A stretch of 64,000 nucleotides of DNA, taken from assembly GCF_900166635.1 (NCBI RefSeq), contig NZ_LT800497.1:1321503-1385502 (forward strand), written 5' to 3'. The stretch comes from Oceanobacillus timonensis. GTDB lineage: Bacteria > Bacillota > Bacilli > Bacillales > Amphibacillaceae. Below are positions 25,105 to 34,854 of the stretch, one piece after another; position 1 is the stretch's first letter; every line of letters begins with the position of its first letter. The position numbers were made by a program, and so were the translations under genes. The notes beneath the pieces are model-generated. The model made no database searches. It saw nothing but the letters and a program-made list of their open reading frames with translations, and was not told where the DNA came from.

Positions 25105-26640
25105 ATGGAGAACAATGAATTAGTACTGGTTTTAGATTTTGGCAGTCAATATAACCAATTAATCACACGCCGTATTCGTGAATTTGGCGTGTATAGTGAG
25201 CTTCATTCACATAAGCTGACCGCTGCAGAAATTAAGGAAATGAATCCAAAAGGAATTATCCTTTCCGGCGGACCACACAGTGTTTATGGGGAAGACAGCT
25301 TCCGTTGTGATGAGGAAATTTTTCATTTAGGCATTCCTGTTCTGGGGATTTGCTACGGCATGCAGTTAATGTCATTGCATTTCGATGGAAAAGTAGAAGC
25401 ATCCAAAAACCGTGAATATGGAAAAGCATTAATTGAATTAAATGAAAGCCCGGCTCTCTTTAAAGATACACCAACGAAACAAACAGTATGGATGAGCCAC
25501 GGCGATAAAGTAACCGCAGCACCGCCTTCTTTCGTGGTAGATGCAACCAGTCCGTCGACACCAATTGCTGCCATCAGTGATGGAGAGAAGCATATGTATG
25601 GGGTGCAATTCCACCCGGAAGTACGTCACTCTGAGTATGGAAATGATGTATTGCACAGCTTTGTATTCGATGTATGTCATTGTGCAGGAGACTGGACAAT
25701 TGCCAACTTTATTGAAATGGAAACGGAAAAAATCCAAGAAGCAGTCGGTGACCGCAACGTTCTTTGTGCACTAAGTGGTGGCGTGGATTCCTCTGTTGTA
25801 GCAGCGTTAATCCATAAAGCTATCGGCAACCAGCTGACTTGTATCTTTGTTGATCATGGACTTCTTCGTAAAAATGAAGCAGATGATGTCATGGATGTTT
25901 TTGCAGAAGACTTCCAGATGAACATTATCAAAGTCGATGCCAAGGACCGTTTCTTAACGAAATTAGCAGGTGTTTCCGATCCGGAACAAAAGCGTAAAAT
26001 CATCGGCAATGAATTTATCTATGTATTTGACGATGAAGCAGCAAAATTAAAAGATATTGATTTCTTAGCGCAAGGAACGCTTTATACAGACGTGATTGAA
26101 AGTGGTACAGACACAGCCCAAACCATCAAATCACATCACAACGTAGGCGGTCTGCCGGAAGATATGCAATTCGATTTGATTGAGCCACTAAACACATTAT
26201 TTAAAGATGAAGTACGTGAACTTGGTTCCCAGCTTGGCATTCCTGACCGTATCGTTTGGCGCCAGCCATTCCCTGGACCGGGACTTGCTATCCGTATCTT
26301 AGGGGAAGTAACGGAAGAACACCTGGAAATCGTTCGTGAATCCGATGCGATTCTTCGGGAAGAAATTGCTAAAGCAGGTCTTGACCGCGATATCTGGCAA
26401 TACTTCACAGTGCTTCCAAACATCAAGAGTGTTGGTGTGATGGGAGATGCTCGTACGTATGCACATACGATTGGTATTCGTGCGGTGACTTCGATTGATG
26501 GCATGACTTCGGATTGGGCGCGGATTCCTTGGGATGTGCTTGAGACGATTTCTACGCGTTTGGTGAATGATGTGGATAATATTAACAGAGTAGTGTATGA
26601 TGTTACTTCTAAGCCGCCGGCTACGATTGAGTGGGAATAA
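25105..26640 (+). CDS. guaA: GMP synthase (glutamine-hydrolysing)
   Basis: 511 residues, full length. The class I glutamine amidotransferase domain has the nucleophile Cys83 in [10 protein letters not shown] and the His-x-Glu of VQFHPEV. The ATP-pyrophosphatase domain has the PP-loop [16 protein letters not shown]. The C-terminal dimerisation domain includes [16 protein letters not shown] and ends PATIEWE. It converts XMP to GMP using ATP and glutamine. Controlled by the guanine riboswitch. The last codons (GAG TGG GAA TAA) are the core of the element attachment site: the same 11 bases recur at 54395 followed by TAG, so the present stop codon appears to come from the inserted element. Confidence 0.97.
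   Translation: MENNELVLVLDFGSQYNQLITRRIREFGVYSELHSHKLTAAEIKEMNPKGIILSGGPHSVYGEDSFRCDEEIFHLGIPVLGICYGMQLMSLHFDGKVEASKNREYGKALIELNESPALFKDTPTKQTVWMSHGDKVTAAPPSFVVDATSPSTPIAAISDGEKHMYGVQFHPEVRHSEYGNDVLHSFVFDVCHCAGDWTIANFIEMETEKIQEAVGDRNVLCALSGGVDSSVVAALIHKAIGNQLTCIFVDHGLLRKNEADDVMDVFAEDFQMNIIKVDAKDRFLTKLAGVSDPEQKRKIIGNEFIYVFDDEAAKLKDIDFLAQGTLYTDVIESGTDTAQTIKSHHNVGGLPEDMQFDLIEPLNTLFKDEVRELGSQLGIPDRIVWRQPFPGPGLAIRILGEVTEEHLEIVRESDAILREEIAKAGLDRDIWQYFTVLPNIKSVGVMGDARTYAHTIGIRAVTSIDGMTSDWARIPWDVLETISTRLVNDVDNINRVVYDVTSKPPATIEWE
26629..26639. repeat. attachment site repeat, guaA side (attL)
   Basis: GAGTGGGAATA, last codons of guaA, repeated exactly at 54395. The identity continues as A/G mismatch then TT. 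Confidence 0.72.
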
Positions 26641-27240
26641 TTCACTAAGGGCATTTGAAGTGAAAACATTGATTTGACGGCATTTTGATGGTACGTAAAA
26701 TGGATAAAACAACTAAAAATAAATAGGTTCCCCGCCAAAATTCCGCCAGAGGAAATGGGGAAAGATGAGGGATATTGTGTAAAAAGCAATATCTCTTTTT
26801 TATTTCTCTAATTTTAACATCCCTGTTTAACAGTCTTTTACACATTAATTCTTAGAAATGTTAAGTTAGAATCTCAATAATTTAATTAGTACACCTAAGC
26901 ACCCTTTGCAAGTTTTCTCCGCCAAAAGGTTGCTTTTTTATTTTGGCTAATTATGGAAGTGAGCGTGATTTCCATTGGTAGAAGATAAAATCTATGAACA
27001 AAAGGTTATGGATTGGATTGATGACAATTTTGTTTTAAATGAGATTGAAATTGAAGATTTTCCTTTTTTTCCTTATGGAAAATTGATACGTGATAAAAAT
27101 GAGGAAACGATGATTGTGTTTTGGTGTGTGATTTATGGACGAGTCGATTACAGATTTTAGAACGAATGAATTGTAGTTAATTATGCAAATTTTATATGCG
27201 TGCCCTCCATTTTTTACGAATTAAAATAAACTATCTATTA
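26641..27240. other. left end of the element, mostly non-coding
   Basis: No integrase lies here, although this is where one would be expected. CCGCCAAAA occurs twice (about 26732 and 26919) and could be a recombinase arm-type repeat or remnants of an integrase 3' end; neither can be shown. One 61-codon frame (26975-27160) may be a small gene. Confidence 0.4.
26975..27160 (+). CDS. possible small protein, unknown
   Basis: 61 codons from a TTG start, reading MVEDKIYEQKVMDWIDDNF and ending in an aromatic run (FWCVIYGRVDYRF). An AAGTGAG lies upstream at a long distance. Acidic, no recognised family. It might be a truncated remnant at the element edge. Weak evidence. Confidence 0.3.
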   Translation: MVEDKIYEQKVMDWIDDNFVLNEIEIEDFPFFPYGKLIRDKNEETMIVFWCVIYGRVDYRF

Positions 27241-27308
27241 TTCAAATACACACTTGAATGATTTCAGCAATTAAGATATTATATAATCAAATATATATTT
27301 GAATGATG
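27240..27308 (+). promoter_or_regulatory. cad operon promoter and CadC operators
   Basis: TTGAAT (27254-27259), 17-bp spacer, TATTAT (27277-27282). Two dyads flank it: ATTCAAATA..CTTGAAT around 27240-27259 and TCAAATA-TATTTGA around 27288-27304. TCAAATA/TATTTGA half sites are those bound by CadC in the pI258 cad system, so metal-released repression is expected. Confidence 0.72.
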
Positions 27309-27322
27309 ATGGAGTGATTAAG

Positions 27323-27691
27323 TTGGTAAAAAAAGACATGTGTGAAGTTTATTGTTATGACGAGGAAAAAGTCAATCGTATACAAGACGAATTACAAAAA
27401 GAAGATTTTTCTCGTGTTTCTAAATTATTCAAAGTGCTTGCTGATGAAAATAGAACAAAAATTTCTTATGCCTTATGTATAGATTCTGAGTTGTGTGTAT
27501 GTGATATTGCCAATATCATTGGTTCTTCTGTGGCAACTGCCTCTCACCACTTACGTTCACTTCATAAACAAAGCATTGTGAAGTACCGTAAAGAAGGAAA
27601 ACTTGCTTTTTATTCATTAGATGATGAGCATATTAAGCAATTGATTTCTATTACATTGGTTCATCAGAAAGAGGAAAAAGCAAATGCCTGA
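27323..27691 (+). CDS. cadC: CadC, metal-sensing ArsR/SmtB repressor
   Basis: 122 residues from a TTG at 27323 (GGAG upstream), which reproduces the known CadC length and N-terminus [19 protein letters not shown]. Metal-site cysteines: the N-terminal pair in DMCEVYCY and the ELCVCD motif in the recognition helix region ([14 protein letters not shown]), the classic alpha-3N Cd/Pb/Zn site. The winged helix follows ([31 protein letters not shown]). It represses the cad promoter until Cd, Pb or Zn binds. The gene overlaps cadA by 8 bp. Confidence 0.95.
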   Translation: MVKKDMCEVYCYDEEKVNRIQDELQKEDFSRVSKLFKVLADENRTKISYALCIDSELCVCDIANIIGSSVATASHHLRSLHKQSIVKYRKEGKLAFYSLDDEHIKQLISITLVHQKEEKANA

Positions 27692-29819
27692 ATCACTCAC
27701 AAAAGAAGAAATGAAGGCTTATCGTGTACAGGGATTTAGTTGTGTAAGCTGTGCAAAAACTTTTGAAAATAACGTCAAGAAATTACAAGGGGTGGAAAAC
27801 GCCGAAGTAAATTTTGGTGCTTCAAAAATTTATGTTAAAGGGCAAACAACCATTGAGGAATTAGAAAAAGCAGGATCGTTTGAAAATTTAAAGGTGCAAG
27901 ATGAAAAAGAACAAAAGGTGGAACATGAACCTTTTTGGAAACAAAAAGAAAATATAAAGGTCTATATTTCAGCTGTATTACTTTTAGCCAGTTGGATTTT
28001 AGGAAAACAATTAGGGGAAGAACATTTCCTTCCAACGATTGGATATGCAGTGTCTATTTTAGTTGGCGGATACAGCCTCTTTATTAAAGGGTTTAGAAAT
28101 CTAATTAGATTACAATTTGATATGAATACACTTATGACCATTGCGATTATTGGTGCAGCTATTATTGGCGAATGGGTGGAAGGGGCGACAGTTGTTATCC
28201 TATTTGCTATTAGTGAAGCGTTGGAACGTTACTCCATGGATAAAGCCCGTCAATCCATCGAATCATTAATGGATATTGCACCGAAAGAAGCGTTAATTCG
28301 ACGGGGAAATCAAGAAATCAGTATCCATGTAGATGATGTTCAAATTGGCGATATTATGATCGTAAAGCCTGGTCAGAAATTAGCGATGGATGGAACTGTT
28401 ATTCAAGGAATGTCTACCTTAAATCAGGCTGCTATTACAGGTGAAAGTGTTCCCGTTACAAAAACAGTAGAAGATGAAGTATTTGCCGGCACATTAAATG
28501 AAGAAGGTTTGCTTGAAGTTAGCGTTACTAAACGAGTAGAAGATACTACACTATCAAAAATTATACATCTTGTAGAAGCAGCACAAGCCGAGCGAGCACC
28601 TTCTCAAGCATTTGTCGATAAATTTGCGAAATATTATACTCCAGCTATTGTTATTCTAGCTGCATTAATTGCTATTATACCGCCATTAGCTGGTAGTGGA
28701 GATTGGAGTACATGGATTTATCAAGGATTAGCTGTACTCGTAGTTGGTTGCCCTTGTGCACTTGTTGTATCTACTCCAGTAGCTGTAGTGACTGCCATTG
28801 GAAACGCTGCAAAAAATGGTGTGTTAATTAAAGGCGGTGTTTATTTAGAGGAGACTGGAAACCTTAAAGCCATTGCTCTTGATAAAACTGGAACATTAAC
28901 AAAAGGGGTTCCTGCTGTCACAGATATTGTAACTTATGCTAGGAATGAAGATGAATTAATGATAATCACAGCAGCGATTGAGAAAGGCTCACAACATCCA
29001 CTCGCTTCGGCTATTATAAAAAAGGTGGAAGCAAAAGGATTGCATTATAATGATGTATTTATGGAGGAATTTCAGTCTATTACAGGTAAAGGTGTCAAAG
29101 CAAAGATAAATAATGAAGTATATTATGTAGGCAGCCCAAGTCTTTTTGAAGAACTGCATAATCAAATAAAAAATAATCAAAAAGAAAAGATTACTGATTT
29201 ACAAACAGCAGGAAAAACGGTCATGGTTTTAGGAACGGAAACAGAGATTCTTGCATTCATAGCTGTGGCGGATGAAATAAGAGAATCTTCCAAGGAAGTC
29301 ATCAGCCAATTAAATCATCTTGGAGTTGATACAGTTATGCTGACAGGAGATAATCAACGAACTGCATATGCAATCGGTCAACAAATTGGGGTTGCGGATA
29401 TTGAAGCTGATTTACTTCCAGAAGATAAGTTGACCTTCATTAAAAAACTTCGAGGGAAACATCATGTGGCAATGGTTGGAGATGGTGTGAATGACGCTCC
29501 AGCACTGGCCGCTTCTACGGTTGGTGTAGCCATGGGTGGAGCAGGCACTGATACAGCACTAGAAACTGCAGATATTGCTCTTATGTCAGATGACTTAAAT
29601 AAGCTGCCGTATACCGTTCAATTAAGCCGAAAAGCTTTGAATATTATCAAACAGAATATTACCTTTTCTCTAGGAATTAAAGCTGTTGCATTATTGTTAG
29701 TTGTCCCTGGTTGGTTAACGTTATGGATAGCTATATTCGCAGATATGGGAGCGACATTACTTGTGACATTAAACAGTTTGCGATTATTACGGATTAAAAA
29801 ACATCATGTAATGAAATAG
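27684..29819 (+). CDS. cadA: CadA, Cd/Zn/Pb-exporting P1B-type ATPase
   Basis: 711 residues. The N-terminal heavy-metal-associated domain carries [10 protein letters not shown] (Cys20, Cys23). About eight membrane helices follow, the metal-gating one with CPC in [18 protein letters not shown]. The actuator domain has ITGES. The phosphorylation loop is [19 protein letters not shown] is the nucleotide-binding HP motif; [11 protein letters not shown] forms the hinge. It pumps Cd2+, Zn2+ and Pb2+ out of the cell using ATP. It starts inside the cadC 3' end with AGAGGAA upstream, so the two are coupled, and is followed by a terminator. Cargo of the conjugative element. Confidence 0.96.
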   Translation: MPESLTKEEMKAYRVQGFSCVSCAKTFENNVKKLQGVENAEVNFGASKIYVKGQTTIEELEKAGSFENLKVQDEKEQKVEHEPFWKQKENIKVYISAVLLLASWILGKQLGEEHFLPTIGYAVSILVGGYSLFIKGFRNLIRLQFDMNTLMTIAIIGAAIIGEWVEGATVVILFAISEALERYSMDKARQSIESLMDIAPKEALIRRGNQEISIHVDDVQIGDIMIVKPGQKLAMDGTVIQGMSTLNQAAITGESVPVTKTVEDEVFAGTLNEEGLLEVSVTKRVEDTTLSKIIHLVEAAQAERAPSQAFVDKFAKYYTPAIVILAALIAIIPPLAGSGDWSTWIYQGLAVLVVGCPCALVVSTPVAVVTAIGNAAKNGVLIKGGVYLEETGNLKAIALDKTGTLTKGVPAVTDIVTYARNEDELMIITAAIEKGSQHPLASAIIKKVEAKGLHYNDVFMEEFQSITGKGVKAKINNEVYYVGSPSLFEELHNQIKNNQKEKITDLQTAGKTVMVLGTETEILAFIAVADEIRESSKEVISQLNHLGVDTVMLTGDNQRTAYAIGQQIGVADIEADLLPEDKLTFIKKLRGKHHVAMVGDGVNDAPALAASTVGVAMGGAGTDTALETADIALMSDDLNKLPYTVQLSRKALNIIKQNITFSLGIKAVALLLVVPGWLTLWIAIFADMGATLLVTLNSLRLLRIKKHHVMK

Positions 29820-29930
29820 AGATATAGTTTGAGATTACAATAAGTGTATACATGCATTAATCTAATCACTTTATCAGTCATAGCTCTGAAAAATGTAAAA
29901 AGTAACTAAATATATCAATAAACACATTGA

Positions 29931-29975
29931 AAACGTCATTGAACGGTATTTAACCGACTGATGGCGTTTTTTCGT
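29931..29975 (+). terminator. intrinsic terminator after cadA
   Basis: AACGTCAT pairs with ATGGCGTT, with an inner CGGT/ACCG pair, followed by TTTTTTCG. It separates the cad genes from the transfer module. Confidence 0.75.
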
Positions 29976-30099
29976 TAATAAAAGATAATTAGGAGTGATT
30001 TACAATGAATATTTTTTACTCTCGTTCTCCTCCTTTCAGTACGTGTTTCTTCTTTATATAAAAGTAAGTAAATTAAAAATAAGGAAAGAGGTAACTATT

Positions 30100-30414
30100 A
30101 TGGAACTAAAATATGTGATACCGAACATGGAACAAACTTTTGGAAACTTAGAATATGCAGGCGAAGGAAAAGTGGAACAACGCCGAATTAATGGACGAAT
30201 GACAACTCTATCTCGCAGTTATAATCTCTATTCCGACGTTCAACGGGCAGATGATATTGAAGTCATCCTTCCTAATGAAGCTGGGGAAAAATTCTTTGAA
30301 CATGAGGAAAAAGTAAAATTAGTCAATGCACGTATTACCGCAGAGGGCTATAAAATTGGGGATCGTGGTTTTACAAATTATAAATTACATGCTGACGATT
30401 TAGTCAAAGCATAA
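30100..30414 (+). CDS. Tn916 Orf23-like protein (YdcP family)
   Basis: 104 residues. The start at 30100 has AAAGAGGT upstream and gives MELKYVIPNMEQTFGNLEY, the standard Orf23 N-terminus; the longer frame adds an unrelated hydrophobic lead without SD. Further matches: RRINGRMTTLSRSYNLYSD and the C-terminal ITAEGYKIGDRGFTNYKLHA. The DUF961 family member is small and soluble, always first or second in Tn916-type transfer operons, with an undefined role near the relaxase complex. It is separated from the next gene by 13 bp with AAGGAGG, so co-transcribed. Confidence 0.92.
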   Translation: MELKYVIPNMEQTFGNLEYAGEGKVEQRRINGRMTTLSRSYNLYSDVQRADDIEVILPNEAGEKFFEHEEKVKLVNARITAEGYKIGDRGFTNYKLHADDLVKA

Positions 30415-30427
30415 GGAGGAACTACAA

Positions 30428-30805
30428 ATGAGATTAGCGCAGGGCATTATTATTGATAAAGAAAAAACATTTGGATTGTTAAAGTTTTCTGCATTACGAC
30501 GGGAAGTTTTTCTTCAAAATGAAGATGGTACGGTATCTTCCGAAGTTAAGGAGCGCACTTATGATTTAAAATCCAGAGAACAAGGACGGATGATTCAAGT
30601 AAGTATTCCTGCTTCTATTCCACTAAAAGAGTTTGATTATAATGCGGAAGTGGAAATGGTTAATCCCGTTGCTGATACGGTAGCAAATGCTACTTTTCGT
30701 GGTGCGGATGTAGATTGGTTTATTAAAGCAGAGGATTTAGTATTAAAAGGACAACAAAAGCCTCCCCAAAAGCCGAAAAAAGAGCCAGCGGAAGATGAAA
30801 AATAG
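30428..30805 (+). CDS. Tn916 Orf22-like protein (DUF961 family)
   Basis: 125 residues, paralogous in type to the previous gene: MRLAQGIIIDKEKTFGLLKF, then a VQVSIP-like strand region (MIQVSIPASIPLKEFDY) and FRGADVDWFIKAEDLVL. A Lys/Pro-rich tail (PPQKPKKEPAEDEK) ends the protein. Orf22 homologues accompany Orf23 in almost all Tn916/ICEBs1-type elements. The function is not established. SD AAGGAGG precedes the ATG. Confidence 0.9.
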   Translation: MRLAQGIIIDKEKTFGLLKFSALRREVFLQNEDGTVSSEVKERTYDLKSREQGRMIQVSIPASIPLKEFDYNAEVEMVNPVADTVANATFRGADVDWFIKAEDLVLKGQQKPPQKPKKEPAEDEK

Positions 30806-30815
30806 GAAATGATTT

Positions 30816-31598
30816 ATGGTAAAAAAACCGCTTATCATCAAAGAAATTCCAAAAGAGGAAGCTATTCATTTTATTCGGAAATATCATTACTCAAAAATCA
30901 TCCCTAAGTTGTGTAAATACTTCTTAGGGATTTTTTCAGAATCAGAAAGAAGATTGTTAGGTGTGGTTGAGTTAGGTTGGGGTACGCAGCCTTTGCAGAC
31001 AATCCGTAAACTTTTTCCTGACTTTGACTTGAAAACAAATGACTATTTAGAAATTGGAAAGATGTGTTTTCTTCCAGAAATGAATCGTAATAATTATTTT
31101 GGCAGTCGAACGCTTTCTACACTTATTAAGTGGTTGAAAGCAGAAACCGACTGTCTTTATTTGTATACGTTAGCAGATGGTATTGAAGGCAAGTGTGGTT
31201 ATGTTTATCAAGCATCCAACTTCTTTTATTGCGGATATTTCAAGACTAGCGTTTATCGTGATAATCAGACTTTTGAAAAGATACACCCACGTAGTGCTAG
31301 AGCTTTATTAGAAGAAAATGCACTTTTTGAAAATGTCTCGAAAAAGCATTGGCTCACACAAGATTTTTGTGAATATAAAGGAATCGAAAAAATTAACGGA
31401 CGAATGTTTCGCTATATCTATCCACTAACAAAAGAAGCTAATAAACTTTTAAAAATTTACTCCTATAACAGACAGGACTATCCAAAAGCTAAAGATTTAG
31501 TTTTTGAGAAACGAATTGCACACCGAAAATATGAAAGGATAAGTCAGCCTTCCTTCGATAAACATGCTTCTTTTTACAATGTCCAAAATGTCGACTAA
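30816..31598 (+). CDS. Mom-like putative DNA-modifying GNAT-fold protein
   Basis: 260 residues. The N-terminus (IIKEIPKEEAIHFIRKYHYS, residues 7-26, then KIIPKLCKYFLGIFS) is the HYS-type start of phage-Mom-like acyltransferases. Next come LLGVVELGWGTQ and a GNAT-like core LEIGKMCFLPEMNRNNYFGS followed by RTLSTLIKWLKA. Mu Mom converts adenines to a modified form that resists restriction enzymes. AGGAAA precedes the ATG and the gap to Orf22 is 10 bp, so it is co-transcribed with transfer genes. It is not part of canonical Tn916, and an anti-restriction role during transfer is inferred. An ordinary GNAT of another function is the alternative. Confidence 0.62.
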   Translation: MVKKPLIIKEIPKEEAIHFIRKYHYSKIIPKLCKYFLGIFSESERRLLGVVELGWGTQPLQTIRKLFPDFDLKTNDYLEIGKMCFLPEMNRNNYFGSRTLSTLIKWLKAETDCLYLYTLADGIEGKCGYVYQASNFFYCGYFKTSVYRDNQTFEKIHPRSARALLEENALFENVSKKHWLTQDFCEYKGIEKINGRMFRYIYPLTKEANKLLKIYSYNRQDYPKAKDLVFEKRIAHRKYERISQPSFDKHASFYNVQNVD

Positions 31599-31645
31599 TG
31601 GTTTAAAGATTTTTCATTGTAAATGAATCTTGGAAAGGAGGTTTT

Positions 31646-32986
31646 ATGATTTCTTTGAAAAAACGTGGGAAACGAATTAAGGAAAAAGACGCTTCCCTTG
31701 TTACCCAATTTATCATTATACGAATAATTGGAATCTGGCTTATCTTTTTTACCCCTTTTCACTTGTCTTTCTTACTTTCAACAGAATGGCAGCTTAAACT
31801 ATTTCAAGAGCATTTTATTAGTATGTATTGACTGGTAACTTTACTTATCAGTCTTTTATTAACAGCTGGATGTATCGTTATGTATTACCGCTATCGCTAT
31901 GACCAATTCAAACAAATTGTCCACCGTCAAAAGCTCGCTAAAATGGTTTTAGAAAACGGCTGGTATGAAACTAAACAAGTCACCAAAGAAAGCTTCTTTA
32001 AGGATATTCCTTCTGATAACACAAAAGAAAAAATCAGCCATTTTCCAAAAATCTATTATCGTTTTGAGAAAGGACTACTCTATATTCAAGTGGAAATCAC
32101 ACTTGGGAAATTTCAAGAGCCATTATTAAACTTGGAAACAAAACTGGAAAGCGGTCTGTATTGTGAATTAGTATCAAAAGAATTACATGATTCCTTTGTG
32201 GAGTACATTCTTTTCTATGACATGATAGCGAACCGTATTTCGATTGAGGATGTCTACGCACAAGATGGCAGATTAAAACTCATGGAATCTATGTATTGGG
32301 AATATGATAAACTTCCCCATATGCTTATTGCAGGCGGAACAGGTGGCGGTAAAACGTACTTTATTCTCACCATTATTGAGGCTTTGTTAAAAACAAATGC
32401 AAAGCTGTATATTTTAGATCCCAAAAATGCTGACCTAGCCGATTTAAATACGGTCATGCCGGATGTTCATTATAAAAAGGAAGATATAATGGCGTGTATT
32501 GACCAATTCCATGAAGATATGATGGCTCGAAGTGAAGAAATGAAACAAATGGAAGGTTATAAAACAGGAGAAAACTATGCTTATTTAGGTTTATCTCCAC
32601 ACTTTTTGATATTTGATGAGTACGTGGCTTTTATGGAGCTGCTTACCTCCAAAGAGAATGCAGCGGTTTTAAGCAAACTAAAACAGATTGTGATGTTAGG
32701 CAGACAAGCAGGCTTTTTCCTTGTCTTAGCCTGTCAACGTCCAGACGCAAAATATCTTGGAGATGGAATCAGGGATCAGTTTAACTTTCGAGTAGCTCTT
32801 GGTCGAATGAGTGAGCTCGGGTTCGGGATGATGTTTGGAAGCGACGTTCAAAAACAGTTCTTTCTTAAACAAATCAAAGGTCGGGGCTATGTAGATAAAG
32901 GGGATAATGTCATTTCTGAATTTTACACACCCCTTGTTCCCAAAGAACATGACTTTTTACAAGAGATAGGCAAACTCGCACACTAA
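31646..32986 (+). pseudogene. Tn916 Orf21 / FtsK-SpoIIIE-type coupling protein with in-frame TGA
   Basis: From ATG 31646 (AAAGGAGG upstream) the frame gives the basic N-terminus and first TM (TQFIIIRIIGIWLIFF), then hits TGA at 31829-31831 after 61 codons. The same frame continues with the second TM (LVTLLISLLLTAGCIVMYY) and the cytosolic ATPase: Walker A LIAGGTGGGKTYFIL, Walker B FLIFDEYVAF and QIVMLGRQAGFFLVLACQRPD. Orf21 brings the relaxosome to the secretion channel. An internal ATG at 31880 lacks a good SD and would give a protein without the first TM. TGA probably replaced TGG. Sequencing error must be excluded. Confidence 0.8.
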
Positions 32987-32990
32987 AGGC

Positions 32991-33090
32991 TGCCCAGCAT
33001 AGCGGCGTGCGAAGCGAAAGCCGCTGTGCTGGGCTAAGCCTTGGCGTGGCTTTAGCCACGCCTTAACCCCCCATTTCTAACAGGGGGGTA
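32991..33090. other. origin of transfer (oriT) of Tn916 type
   Basis: Between coupling protein and relaxase, exactly as in Tn916, lie three stacked inverted repeats: GCCCAGCA..GCGGC with GCCGC..TGCTGGGC (32991-33034), GGCGTGGCT with AGCCACGCC (about 33043-33062), and CCCCCC (33067-33072) with GGGGGG (33083-33088) around ATTTCTAACA. The C6-TTCTAACA-G6 element is the conserved Tn916/ICEBs1-like nick region. The relaxase MobT should nick here and start rolling-circle transfer. Confidence 0.85.
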
Positions 33091-33160
33091 GAAAAACAAT
33101 TGGAAACCGTTTCAACAACCCATAAACGCCTGATGGTACAAGGGTTTTAAACACATTAGA

Positions 33161-33198
33161 AAGATGTCAGCTTTTAAGCATTAGTTGACATCTTTTTT
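33161..33198 (+). terminator. intrinsic terminator between oriT and relaxase
   Basis: AAGATGTCA (33161-33169) pairs with TGACATCTT (33186-33194), then a T run. A hairpin at this place is usual in this element family and may act as an attenuator for the downstream operon. Confidence 0.75.
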
Positions 33199-33216
33199 GC
33201 GTTAGGAGGAATGCAA

Positions 33217-34419
33217 ATGAATCAATTACCTTGGTATCAGGTTTTAAAAGAAAAACGGTTAGAGTACGGCATATCACAAAATAAACTCGCCACTTATGCT
33301 GGTATTTCAAGACCGTATATTAGTGAAATCGAGACAGGAAAAGTGAATCCCACAGAAACGCTTAAAGCAACGTTGTTTGATATTCTGGAACAGTTTAATC
33401 CAGAAGCACCCATTGAAATCTTATTTGATTATGTGCGAATTCGTTTTTTAACCACAGACCCTGTTTATGTGATTGAAGACATCATGCAATTAAAAATGGA
33501 CTACATGCTGCATGAAGAATATGCCTTTTATTCTTATATTGAACAATACGTTTTTGGAGATGTTGTGGTCATGGTTTCGCCGGATGAAGATAAAGGCTGT
33601 TTACTTGAATTGAAAGGTAACGGATGCCGCCAGTTTGAAAATTTTCTATTAGCCCAACAACGAACATGGTATGACTTCTTTATGCATGTTTTCAAGACGG
33701 GCGGTGTGTTTAAGCGAATTGACTTAGCGATAAACGATAAAACAGGCATATTGGATGTTCCCTTCCTTACAGATAAATGTCGTCAGGAAGAATGTATCTC
33801 TGTATTTCGCAGCTTTAAGAGTTATCGCTCTGGTGATTTAGTGCAAGGAGAAGATAAACCAGATATGGGAAACACGTTATATATTGGCTCATTAAAAAGT
33901 GATGTTTATTTTTGTCTCTATGAGAAGGATTATGAACAATTTATAAAATATGGAACATCACTGGCAAATACGGATGTGAAAAACCGCTTAGAAATTCGGT
34001 TGAAAAACGATCGTGCGTATCATGCGATTGTAGATTTAATGACGTATGAGGATACTGGTCGGACCGCTTTTTCGATAATCAATCGCTATATTCGTTTTGT
34101 AGATAAGGATGAAAACAAACGTCGCAGCAGTTGGAAAGTGAATCCATCGTGGCAGCGTTTTTTGGATTTAGGAGAAAATCGAAAAATATCTTTAACAACG
34201 AAACCTGAACCCTATACGTTTGATAAAACATTACGGTGGTTAGCCCGTCAAGTTGCACCCACATGGAAACTGGCAACAAAACTTGATGAAATCAATCAAA
34301 CAACCATCATTAAAGATATGTTGAATCAAGCTAAATTAACGGAACGTCATCAAAAATTGCTTATGCAACAAGCAATAAAGACAGATGATGTCATTCACTC
34401 CTCAAAAGATGAAATATAG
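33217..34419 (+). CDS. MobT relaxase (Tn916 Orf20, Rep_trans family)
   Basis: 400 residues. The start at 33217 is preferred because AGGAGG then lies 7 nt upstream; the ATG at 33211 is too close. An N-terminal XRE helix-turn-helix (LEYGISQNKLATYAGISRPY, about residues 15-34) precedes the Rep_trans catalytic domain, with the conserved FKRIDLAINDKTGILD and later KNRLEIRLKNDRA. These relaxases are related to rolling-circle Rep proteins, nick oriT and stay attached through a tyrosine. No lesion seen. Its oriT lies 130 bp upstream. Confidence 0.93.
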   Translation: MNQLPWYQVLKEKRLEYGISQNKLATYAGISRPYISEIETGKVNPTETLKATLFDILEQFNPEAPIEILFDYVRIRFLTTDPVYVIEDIMQLKMDYMLHEEYAFYSYIEQYVFGDVVVMVSPDEDKGCLLELKGNGCRQFENFLLAQQRTWYDFFMHVFKTGGVFKRIDLAINDKTGILDVPFLTDKCRQEECISVFRSFKSYRSGDLVQGEDKPDMGNTLYIGSLKSDVYFCLYEKDYEQFIKYGTSLANTDVKNRLEIRLKNDRAYHAIVDLMTYEDTGRTAFSIINRYIRFVDKDENKRRSSWKVNPSWQRFLDLGENRKISLTTKPEPYTFDKTLRWLARQVAPTWKLATKLDEINQTTIIKDMLNQAKLTERHQKLLMQQAIKTDDVIHSSKDEI

Positions 34420-34434
34420 AAAGGAGAAACGCTT

Positions 34435-34656
34435 ATGAATTTCGGACAGAATTTGTACAACTGGTTTTCAGATAATGCACAATCTCTGGTGTTAATGGCA
34501 ATTGTGGTGATTGGGATTTATTTAGGATTTAAACGGGAGTTTTCCAAACTAATTGGATTTCTCATTATTGCTTTAGTCGCAGTAGGATTAGTATTTAACG
34601 CTGATGGAGTGAAAGATGTGTTGTTAGACCTCTTCAACCGAATCATAGGGGCTTAA
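34435..34656 (+). CDS. Tn916 Orf19-like small membrane protein (TcpD-like)
   Basis: 73 residues with two hydrophobic segments (SLVLMAIVVIGIYLGF and LIGFLIIALVAVGLVF), opening MNFGQNLYNWFSDNAQ and ending LFNRIIGA, the standard Orf19 pattern. A small inner-membrane component of the mating channel. AAAGGAG precedes the ATG, 15 bp after the relaxase stop. Confidence 0.88.
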   Translation: MNFGQNLYNWFSDNAQSLVLMAIVVIGIYLGFKREFSKLIGFLIIALVAVGLVFNADGVKDVLLDLFNRIIGA

Positions 34657-34854
34657 TCAGACCGTTTTTTTGTTGAAGATAAGTGTTTTTCTTATGTTCT
34701 GCAAAAAAATGGTGATCCAAACGGTAGTGCGGAAGGGATTAACAAGCCTATTTCGTGTATCAGTAAATCAAACGTAGGTGCTCTTTTTTTAGTATCTTTT
34801 TGAAACAGACATTGCAGTGGCAGCATGTTATTTCTTTTCTTGGAGGTGTACGAA

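Noticed and set aside
26136..26789. 217-codon frame antisense to guaA
   Set aside because: Fully overlaps the real guaA coding sequence, no SD, Ser/Ile-rich translation typical of an antisense shadow.
26732..26930. CCGCCAAAA repeats as integrase arm sites or integrase 3' remnant
   Set aside because: Two short copies only, no surrounding integrase sequence; mentioned in the region entry but too weak to call.
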